The notes under the pieces were generated by a model that saw nothing but the letters and a program-made list of their open reading frames with translations, made no database searches and was not told the origin of the DNA. The position numbers and the translations under genes are program-made. Of a DNA stretch of 64,000 nt, positions 1-10,400 are shown piece by piece. Source of the DNA: Gremmenia infestans (taxonomy: Eukaryota > Ascomycota > Leotiomycetes > Helotiales > Hamatocanthoscyphaceae); contig JAFEVB010000010.1 of the NCBI GenBank assembly GCA_032629725.1, positions 558,001-622,000 on the forward strand, in the 5' to 3' direction. Each line of letters begins with the position of its first letter. Position 1 is the first letter of the stretch.

Positions 1-441
1 AGGATATGCTCGCATACCATGCAAAGAAGGGAGTTCGTGTTGGGAGACAAGTTAAGTGGATTGAGGTTGAAAAGGATGATTGGACGGTCTACAAAGATCT
101 TTGGAAAGAAATAGACGATGGGGAGAAGAAGAAAAGAGATGCGCTTCTTGCACTAGATCGGGATTATCCTCCGTGGCGAGCTGCTAATATACGGGCTGAT
201 GAGGAGATTCCGAGAGCGAGGCAAGTGGTAAACACAGCCTGGGAGGACTAGGGAAAATGAGGATACGGAGCGCCGGAGCATGCTTGAACAAAGATATCTT
301 GAAGTTGCCAGGATCAGGTATACAGTTATAATCACTGGAATACACTCTTTTGTGGTTTTTCTCGCCGTGGCTTTCTACAACTTTTTATCCGTTAGGCTGA
401 CAGATGAATCGTTCTTCAAAAGCGGCATCCTTCTAAATTAA
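1..441 (+). CDS. 3' end of an unrecognised protein, partial, frame broken
   Basis: The window opens inside a reading frame that runs to a TAG at 249-251. It is charged and helical, with a DRDYPPWRAANIRADEEI stretch. A second frame, open from 232 to a TAA at 439-441, continues with a charged helix (RRSMLEQRYLEVARIRY) and then a hydrophobic segment (VIITGIHSFVVFLAVAFYN) that looks like one transmembrane helix. Together they read like the C-terminal tail of a membrane protein whose frame shifts by one base near 229-251. I found no GT-AG pair of normal length that joins the two frames, so this could be a frameshift, a very short intron, or two unrelated frames. The family is not recognised and the 5' part lies outside the window. 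Confidence 0.4.
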
Positions 442-854
442 AGCAGCGAGATCTGGTAATTTACTCGTACCGAGCCGAGCCGGGCCTAGTAACCATAAAT
501 TTACGAATTCAAAGGCATGTAATTAAAGAGTTCCTTAAATATCTAGATGCTCAACGGTTCATATTTCCGGCTTCTAGCAGATATTAGTTTTGAGATGCTG
601 GTGTTTGTACTTGAGTATCTGTTCCAAATGGTTCCTTAATCTTACGAGCTTATTAGCTTTAAGTATTAATAGTATAGAATCGCTGAGCCGCTGACCTGCA
701 CTCAGCCTCAACTTGGGGTCCATATGCACCATCCAATTTGGAGGATCAGATGAGGCTACGAAGGTAACACATTCTCTCCTTCATTCTTTTCATCATTTCA
801 TACAATAATTCGCGATACTTGCCCATCACTCATAGCTTGGGGTGATCGGCGCGT
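442..854. other. Intergenic, upstream of the STAND-N-domain gene
   Basis: No supported gene. The last 80 bases before the ATG at 855 are pyrimidine-rich (about 772-800), as is common in fungal leaders. No other motif stands out. Confidence 0.6.
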
Positions 855-3800
855 ATGGACCCGGTGACCGCGCTTGGAGCCGCTGGATCAGTCGTCGGAA
901 TCGCGAGCTTTGGTCTCCAGCTCTGTCAGGCTCTATACCAGTTCACGGCCGAGGTACGGACTGCAAATGAAAGTTTGGTTGCAGTCTTAAGTGGAATCCA
1001 AGCTACGACGCTCGCGTTGAACCAGGTCCACGGTTTCTTGAAAGAAGAGGTCGAGCATCTGAGGACCAAGAACCAAGCAACATTCTTCACCCCGACATCA
1101 ATCAACGCCGTCAAACAGACAGCCGACGAGTGCTTAGTTATCTTCTGGAAAATCGAGGCGACAATAGCCCATAGATCGCATTCAAATATCGAGGAAGAAC
1201 TAATAGCAAGACTAATCGAATTTAATGAGAAGCTGATCAAGGAGGAAAAAGCTCCGCCAATCATTACGGATAAAAAATTGACGTCCATGTCAATATGGAA
1301 TCGACTACGATGGTAAGGATAATGGATTCCTGATATCTCACTTTCCTGTCCAATGGTGTTTCATCTGATGCACTTCGCCAGCTCCTATACATCTCCGAAG
1401 ATAGAAAGATTATCTTCTTTCCCTTTCAAGACCCAACAGGCCAAAGCTGACTCCCCCGTTATCTAGGCCAATGATAACTTACAAACTGGATCAATTTAAC
1501 TCTCAATTGCAATCACGGCAAGCAAATCTCAACCTTATATTTACGGTGGTGTCTTTAGGAGCGCAACGGGTGAAGCCGTAGGTACTTCCACATCTCTTGC
1601 TTTATTATACTTACTCTATCAGTAATCACCGCCAAGAAGATTTGGAGTTTGTTGCACAAACATATGCCAAAATCCGTCGGATGGCAGCCCAAGGGGAGCT
1701 CCCCCACTTTGAAACCATTAGGGAATATCAAAAAAAGACGAAGGACCCTCACAAGCGCACTCGCCCTCGATTAGAGAGTCCAGCTGATGACAAACTTCGA
1801 GCTGATAGTCTCCCCATCGGTGTCAATGCAACTATTTTTCGACGATCGAGTCCCTCACCCAGCAGACATCTTTCTCCTTTGAGATATCAGCCTGTCTCCC
1901 CAAGAGGACTTGGAAGTTCAAAAGACTCTCCGGCTCGTCGTTACGTTGATGAGCCTGAAATTGGGCGTTCTAACCTGTCAAAAATTACTAATAGGAGCGT
2001 CGACCAAGCTAATTTTGTTAACACCTGGGTAGAAACTGGCCTAACTGATCCAGTTGTTCAGCTCGATAAAGTTTGTGGACTAAATTGTTTTGATATTGCA
2101 TCAGCTAATCTTTCCATTCAGTCTGAGCGAAAATCAACCGAGAATTCTATCAAGTCGGAGACAGCAGAACCAAGTGAGTAAATTGCCTGCGTGTTGAATT
2201 GAGTAGAAGCAGCGATGCTTACATCCCTATGTAGATGCCATGGTCTCTGGTGGACGCTCTGAAGATGATTCAATACATCAATATGACGGTATTGATCATG
2301 TCTATGAAGAGGGGATCACTAGTCCAATTTCACCGAAAGAACCTTCAAATGGCATTGGGCACTCCCCCAAAGCAAATACGCAAGACGATAGCCCAGCTGT
2401 TCCAGTTGATGTAAATGGTGGGGCTCCTACTGTCGAAAACGCTAATGAAGAGGTCCCGAAACCTGAAGAAGATCCAAAGTCTGAAACTGTAACCTATGCC
2501 ATGGAAAGTCCAAGCAAAATCTTGGAAACCGAGACGCTTGTGCTGGTCGAAACGGTTCAACCAGAACCGAAAATGTCGCCGTCGTTGGTGCCACTACCAT
2601 TCACCAACAACGAATTGCAGACTAGAAACGGAAACGAAGCAGATTCGGTTGCAAAGTCGGCGGGAAGACAAACGGAGCTTTCGTCGCCCAGCGCTTCACG
2701 ACCCGTGGAGGACCATGTGTTGCCAGAGACCAGCGCTGCCTTTGAAGCGAATGACTATTTTGCAGAGAGTGTGAGTACTCGTATCATTGGTATCATTTAG
2801 CTTGCATTGTCTCTAACCACTCAAAAGCCGATCCTTGCTGCCCCCGAGATTGTATTAGAAGCACCTTCCCAGAATGGGCTGAAATCACCTTCCGAAACCC
2901 TTTCGGATGTGACCGGCTCGGTTCCTGACGAGCCAGATGACAACAGCAGGGCCTTAGTTCGATATGTTCCAAAGAAAAGCTCAACACAAGAGCAGAACTC
3001 TGAACAAAACTATACTTTCAGGCCTCCATATCAATCCTCGGAAAATGTACCAATCATAGAGGTAACATCATCCGAGTTCAAAAGAATCCACCAAGAGAGA
3101 AGAGAGGAGAAGAGAAGAGACGATAGAAGAAGAGGCTGGGAAAGATGGGCAAGTCCAGCAGGTCAAACAACGACTAGTGAAGGTACCCATTCTATAACGA
3201 CTAGCGAGACATCTTCTTCAGAAAGGATCATTACTTCTCGGCTTGAACGCCTTGGTTTTCTTTTTCCTTACCTCTTCAACCGCCTCTTCCGCGGGAACGA
3301 GATTGCTTCCGATTCATCTTCGGAGAAAATTGTTATCAGGAATGAACGCACTAGGCTTGCTTCCCGATTCAAATCTCTCTTCCGTGAGAATGAGGCTACT
3401 TATGACGCAGCTGTCAGCGCATATATCATCAAAAATGGAGAAGGCCACCAAGTGCCCCACTCAGGAACGTTGAAGTTGACCAAACAACAAGTCAAGAATC
3501 TAGAGTCTCAGTCCTCGCAACAGCCATGGTACAAACTTTTCGCATTCTTAGACGATGAAGATAGGGACGCTTTGAAGATCATTCTTTCAGGCGGAAAGAA
3601 TAGTGAGGATTCTGTGAAGAGGACAATCATCCATTTGGAGAAGGTTAGAGAAGATCGCTTGAAGTTCTGGAAAGGGAAAAACCAAGCAGTGTTTGCCTTA
3701 ATCACTGATATGTTTCCCGAAGTACCATCAGTTGGAAACTCCTCGTCCCACTCGCTACTGGATGATTTATATCTCCAACCAAATGGGAACAAAGGAAAAC

Positions 3801-6512
3801 AACGCCAGAAGTCACCAGCACGAAATACTGCGTACAATATTGCCACAAATACAGGACCAAATTTTACACCAGAAGTACCTGGTGCGCCTCCTCACCCTTT
3901 TCCGGATGTATCGGGCCCCGGTATACACCTAGGTCCAGCAGCAGCAGTATCAGGACAGCAACGTATTCCTGGTACTTTTCCACCTCCCCCGCCGCCAGGT
4001 GCTCAGCGGCCTCCGCCGCCTCCGCCGCCCCTAAAGCAAAGTTCAATAATAATCCAAGATGTCTCCCACGGGCCATTTCTAGACGAGGCTACTTGCCGAG
4101 ACAAATTGACTACTTATATGATTTACGATATTCGAAAGTCTCTTCGGACGTCTTCAACTGAGTTTCCAACGTGGGCTAAAAGCGACATCACGGAAGAAAA
4201 GCTATCGCAAGCTGATATTCTGAAGCATATCAAACAGCTCGACATGGACCGCGAGACAGTGTTACAGAAAAAGGCCGAATTGGAATATTACCAACAGAGA
4301 CAAATTACCTATCTCTTGGATAGTCTCACAATCAAAGAGAAAGACCGGAACTTTGAGTGGCTACTCGCTCAACTTGACAGAATTCAGAAGCCGATCCAAG
4401 GTACAAAAGGCAAGCGAGAAACTATGGCCATGCTGGTATTTTTAAAACGTGTCCCTTTACAATCGTTGAATGCTATAACCATACACCAAAATCTTGAAAG
4501 AGTAAAGTTTGGACCTCAACCAGGACCCCAGCAGGATTTCGTCAGATCTGGGCACCAGCAACAGCAGCCACAGCAAGTTCAGCCTCCTGGTTCAAGACCT
4601 AGTGTTATCAAGAAAGACAAGAAGTCATCAGCTCCCAAGTCGAAAAAAAGGCGAGACGACTCGTCTGTCGATAGTGACACTGATAGTAGCGGCTACAATT
4701 CTTCGCTTTCTTATATCTCTCAAACCCTTCCAAGACGCTCATCAAGTCGCAGGAATAAGCGTTACACCGAAAGCCGAGCAAGAAGCCGATCACGATCACG
4801 ATTTGACAAAATGAGTACAGGAAAATCAAGACCGGGCGGTCCATCACCTAATGTTGATCCTGTTGCAGCAGCTTACGAAGTTGGGAAGATGGATCGAGAG
4901 GCTGATATGCGCCAATATGGGATGGGAAGATCGGCCTCTGCTACGCGCCATTATTCAAGGCCGCACTACGACTACGGTCATGATCCAGTACGAAAATCTT
5001 ACATTCCTACATTTCCACGATACAGGGAAACCTCTCCAGCTCCTGTGGGTCTAAATCCCCGGGCCCGTCCAACTCCAACGCCAACTCAGTACACTATAGG
5101 GAGAGCACCAAAATATCCAGCTACTAATACAACGGCTCGAAATGAGAGGGGGAGAATGGAGCAGCTTCATATCGCGCGGCCCGAGATGGGCCCACTTGCA
5201 GCTAACATGCGATATGGTGAGGAAGATATGCGACTGGATGAAAGATCTGGCTTACAACGGTTTGGAAGTATGTACTCGCTATGTTTATCCTACTGATCGC
5301 GGACTCAATTATCTACTTCACTGAAAAACTCGCTAATTTCAACGACTTCCAGATAAGCCGAATAATGCGGAAGCTCCTGCTCCCGCGGATAAGAGCGGAA
5401 GGGACATTGTGCAACGTCTACTATTAGAATGGACACCTCGGAGCGGCGAAGAAGCCGGTGAGGAAAATGAAGAGTCAAGCAGCGAGAGGGATGAAAATCC
5501 TCATCCTGATCGCCCCCCCAATCCCACCAGCCCCCGCTCAACAGCCCCAACCGCCAGATCCCCCAGCCCCAAATTGAATTCCCGCCAAGCAACAGTAGAC
5601 GAGGTCATGGACGAAGCTGACCAAAAACGGCCGGATCCTCAGCCAAACGACGTCCTTAGTGAAGACGGCAAAATGATCTTCCCCGAACGTGGGCGTCAGC
5701 GTTCCCCAAAACCCTTCCTCAAGCCGCGCGCCCAAAGCGAGGGCGGCGACGTGCCGTCCTGGTTGAATCCCTCGTGGGCGAAACATATCGTGGATACGAC
5801 GACCAAGGACCTCGAGCCTCCTAAGCGGAGAGAGACCACTGATCTCGAGAATCTGGGGTTTTCTAGGCCGCCAGATGTCGATCCAGTTGCTGCTGCATAT
5901 CAAGCAGGGAAAATTGACGCTGATGCTGAGAGATACGGTCTCGGGAAACACAACCCTCCTCCACCACCGCGACCCGTCATTTTTGAGCGGACGGTGCCGA
6001 TTAATGGAAGAGACCGCGAGGCTGATTGGGCGAGGGAGGATAGGAGACTGCAGGAAGGGAGATTGCGGTGGATGAGGGATATGGAGTTGGAGAGGGAGTT
6101 GGAGAGGGAGTTCGAGAGGGAGTTCGAGAGGGAGTTGGAGATGGAAAGGGCGGATGTAATCAATAGAGCGCGAAGGCGTGAGGCTGAAAGGTATATCGAG
6201 CGGCCTCGGGTATCTTATAACCAGAGCACGCTGGATCGCGAAGAAGCCAGGATGCGAGACTTGGAGCGAGAAGAGAGGTTTAGAGAACAAGACGAGGAGA
6301 TTCGAAGGCGAGATGGGAGAGCAGACCCTAGAGTGCATGTCAGCTACGAAGAACCAAGGTTCGCGCCCGAACCTAGAGTGGTACATAATGTCCGCGAAAG
6401 AGAAGAAAGATATCGACCTGCAGATCCTTTTGCAGCCCCGCTTCGGTCGAGGCCTCCTCTATCAAGACAGTATACGCCATCAGATGATGGCATTGGAGGC
6501 GGCGGATGGTAA
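855..6512 (+). CDS. Large disordered protein with N-terminal STAND-type (Fun_N) domain
   Basis: I join six exons: 855-1312, 1467-1577, 1623-2173, 2235-2770, 2828-5267 and 5353-6512. All phases match, the introns are 45-154 bp, and the product is 1751 aa. Residues about 1-190 look like the fungal N-terminal domain of STAND/NLR-like proteins: an MDPVTALGAAGSVVGIASFG start, then helices ending in the LQSRQANLNLIF heptads of exon 2. No NACHT/NB-ARC P-loop follows. The rest is mostly low complexity. There is an acidic/Ser region, then two proline clusters near residues 930-960. A helical block encoded at about 4066-4510 (ITEEKLSQADILKHIKQLD and following) comes next. The C-terminal part has an RS-like stretch, two copies of a DPVAAAY..GK.D motif (about 1227 and 1541), and a Glu/Arg coiled coil around 1600-1690. 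A signalling scaffold or immune adaptor is an inference. The N-terminal domain call is fairly firm; function is unknown. Confidence 0.78.
6084..6141 (+). repeat. 12-bp coding minisatellite (Glu-Leu/Phe-Glu-Arg)
   Basis: About four to five tandem copies of gagagggagttS lie inside the last exon of the STAND-N-domain gene. They encode an ELEREFER-type charged helix. The period of 12 bp is four codons, so copy-number change would keep the frame and lengthen the coiled coil. Confidence 0.8.
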
Positions 6513-7495
6513 ACGATATCTACGCTATAACTAAAGTTGTGATATACAAAGTAAACAGATCTTTAGATACCCTCGTAGTATTATTATGACTCGAAACCAG
6601 TATCCCTACCATGGTTGATGGCTCTTTTATTATAGTGACCACGGTGGGAGAGCAGCCAGCAAGCTTATAGGGGTTCGCTTAACCCGTGAGACAGCCTCTT
6701 AACCCAAGAACACTTCAAGATACTGATACCTTCTAGCCTTATAGATAACTTGAGATAGGCATAACGCGTCGAGCTACCATAATTAGCTGTCGCTGGAGTT
6801 AATGTCGTCTCTGAATAACTACTTGAAATGAATATCAATGCTTAAACACGATCCACCATGAGCACTCTCCATATGGCATGCACTCCCTAACGGCAGCTGA
6901 AATGGTACCCCTTATCTCCGTCCCCATCTTCGCTCGAACCGCCCGCGTCCACTCCCAATATGACGCTCTAGTACAGGTTACCCTCTAGATACACACATTC
7001 CTCGGAAATTACCGGCATCCGAAAAGTTGGGTTGTTGTCAAGAGCTCCACTGCTGACAATTATATATGGTCAGTCAGAAGTACGGGGCGACTCGAAAGTT
7101 TACTTGCTTGATCTGGAGATGTGCTGTAAAGTTGAGACTATTTTAATTTTAATCCAAAGTAGGACTCTCACGACAATAACAGTAACGCATGGTCGGTCTT
7201 CAGGGCTAGCTGACTTCCATATCCTCCATGAATGTGCTGCGATGCCGGGAAGGCACTGTTGAGGAACCATATTTTGTTTTATAGTGAGTATCGCTTACAA
7301 GAGGAACTTGAGAAACTGGAGTCATTATTGAAGTCCACTTCCTGATATGAAATTTTTGTACATGCCTGCATGTTTTCCTAATGAGCGCTTTTGTACATCT
7401 CTGGTATCCATCATGCCATCATCTAATCTCCATAATATATAAGACCGCCGTATGTATCCATCGATCACGCCCAAATCCAACTCTAAGAGTCGTCA
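6513..7495. other. Convergent intergenic spacer
   Basis: This lies between the 3' ends of the 1751-aa gene (+) and the 1683-aa gene (-). Short open frames here have no protein-like character. I see no repeat or RNA gene. Confidence 0.6.
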
Positions 7496-10400
7496 CTACT
7501 GTTTTTTTGCCTTCTTCACGAACCTCCCATTATTCATCCTCTCAACCACTTCAGTATCCTCTTTCTCCTCCATCTCCTTCCTGGATCTCTTCCCACTCCA
7601 TTTCTCCCCACCCGTAGCAACACTTCCCCCAGTCTCCTTCACAGTCTTCACTTTCTTTACAACCCTCTTGACTTTCTCCTCTACCCCCTCATCTACATCC
7701 TCCAATTTCCTCTTCGCAGCCCCTCCCGACTTCACCACAACGCTAAAACCAGTGTTCCCCACATCCCTCTCCTTCTGCCCCTGTATACCGTTCTCATGCG
7801 CTTCCTTCACAGCCCTCGCCTCACTCCTACTCCGTTCCTGCAGAACCGGCGGCGGAGCATTCAATTGTTTCTGCGCCTCCAAATCCTCCACTTCTTCGAG
7901 GAGAGCGTATCCAGCTGCTTGCGCTGCGGCGGATTTGCTGGACTTTCGATCGGGCTTATTTGGGACTGGGCCAGCGCGCTTGGTGGGTGCTCTTTTGGGC
8001 GCTGCTGCCCCGGGGATGTTGGAGTAATTACGGGTGCTGGCGCGTTCTTTCGCTGGCTTTGGTGCTGGAGCTGGGGCTGGTTTGGCTGGTATCTCGACAG
8101 ATGGTTGAGAGACTGCTGGCTTCGTGGCAGCGTTCTTAGCAGGAGGTGGCTTCTTGGTCATCTTTGACGCTAGTCGAGGGTTGACTGACTTGCTATCCCC
8201 TGGCGGTGCGCTATTAGTCGACGCTTTGAAAGTCTGTGGTGCGGTTTCAGGTTTGTTGACTTTACTGTCCTTGGCTACAGGTGGTGCTCTGGTGGCTTTC
8301 GGTACTACTGGAGGATTCGCGGCTCTAGTATCATGAGCTGCCTTGTCGGAATTAGGTTTGACTGTAACTATTGGGTGTTGCTGTGTAGAGCTCAAAGCCC
8401 TTGCTGTATCTGATGGTGCTTTACCTGGTAGTGCGGCCCTAAGACGAGGCTTTGCCGCAGAAGTAGGCTTTGGAGGCTCCTGTGCAGAGCTAGACGCTGT
8501 TTCAGTATTTGTTGGTGCAGTCTCGGAAAATATTCTTTCTGAGACACGAGATTTTACCGGCGGCTGCGTGAGTCCAGAGGGCATTGCGCTGTTTGTGGGA
8601 TGAGCGTGGGAAAGAGCTGTTGGGGAAGTATTTGGCCCATGCGCCCTGGCTGGGGAGTATCTCGCTGCTTCACTCACGGACTTTTGAGAAAAAGAAGAGC
8701 CGTTGACAGGAGTGGTAGATACTGTAGGTTGAGGTCTTGAGAATGAACCTGAGTTTGGAGTCGCCTGCGGTGTATTGGAAGTGCTATCGTCAGTGACACA
8801 AAAAGCCCTGTCCGAAGTAACAACAGCTTCCGCATTTGGCTCTTCCTCGGCATAAGTAGATACTTGTGGCTCCAAGGTAGAGATACCAGCAGAGCTCGAG
8901 CGGGGCATAGTGGAAGAGACACCAACGGTACCTGTTATCGCAGCTTGTATTTTGGGCTCTGGGGGGGTGATAGCATAATTTTGTGCCGTGTTAGGAGAAT
9001 TGGTGCCGAAATCAGAAGCCCCAACAACATTTGGGCCTGATGAACTGGAAGGAAAGCTTCTTTGGAATATGGGAAGTGCTCCTGTCGGGGTTGAAATTTG
9101 TATCGTGTTGTGTTCCAATTCTCCAAGAGGGGCTTTACTAGGACAAGTCTTCTCATACTTGATTGTTGGTGCAAACATCTGCCGCCTATTGTTATTATTA
9201 GACGAGCCATTGGTTGGACTTACTGCTCGCTCTAGATCTACCACCTCTGTAGTATTTTGAATAGCAGTGTTGAGGGGATTGGTCGCCCATGAGGTTTGCC
9301 GTCGTGCAAAAGGTGGAGTATCAAAACTCTGACCAATATCTTGGCTAGTGTTGATTGTTGAACAAGAGTTTGCTGGAGTAGCTGAGGTAGAAGTATAATT
9401 TTGACGGGGCAAAGTAGATAAATTTTGCTCTGGAGGCATACTCGTTGTTGTCTCAAGCTGTGGAGTATTGAAATGTCGCTGGTCCAAATTATTCTGCATA
9501 TGAGGGGAAGCAAAAGTAGAGCTTAATAACTCAGAGGGCATCTGTTGGTGTTTTTGAGGCTCGGAATTGGCTCCCTCAAAGGAAGCCCCAAGAGCAGCAA
9601 TGAGAACATTGGCTGAAAGCTGCGACACATCATGATTCGTATTAACGGGAGCAGAAGGCGGAGTAGAGGCCGAGTTGTGGGTGCCTGGTAAAGACCGCAT
9701 ATACGCGTCGCTGTTCTGGATCGTAGCCTCAGCTTGAAGCCTAGCCTGGGAAAGTCCATATAAATGAGGTTGAGCTAAACTATGAAACTGATTTGTACAA
9801 GTCGAAGTTGATAAATACAGGTCGTGCGGAATGTGAGTCTGTGCCGAGCTTGGGATTTGCTGCTGGTGAGGGCTGTTCGAGTTCATGCCCGGGTAGTAAG
9901 TATAACGTCCAGGTTCGTTCACAATCTGGATATTCACAGGATGATTGAATACGGTAGACTGAACCAAATTACCCGATACAGGTTGTGCCATAGACGGGAC
10001 CGGTTCCGACTTTTGTCTCGGGTTCAGTGAGGGCCGGGTAGCCGCGGATTCGGGAGTAGAGTGGATACGAGAACGAGGAACATGATTCCAGGCGGCAGTT
10101 ACCGGTATAGGGGTTGTTGGCCCCGGAATGACACCCCGGTGTAGGTACTGATGTGAAGCTGCATCTGGTTTCCTGTCCTTACTCCCGATAGGGAAACTTG
10201 TAGTTGCAGGATCGAAATGGACTGAAGGCCGATTTGGCGGAGCTGCTGTGACCGAGGCAGTACTCGCTGGTGATCCTGTGTAATGGCGAGAGTTTTGATG
10301 GTGGGATTGTTGCAATTTTGCCTTCCGCTTCTCCACCAAGTCAACATCCGGTGTCGTCCGTTTACGAGAGTTGCTGGCATTTGACCATTTCTCAAACTCA

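Noticed and set aside
7452..8603. Long plus-strand frames opposite the 1683-aa gene
   Set aside because: They are antisense shadows of a Ser/Pro/Ala-biased gene and show no domain or splice logic.
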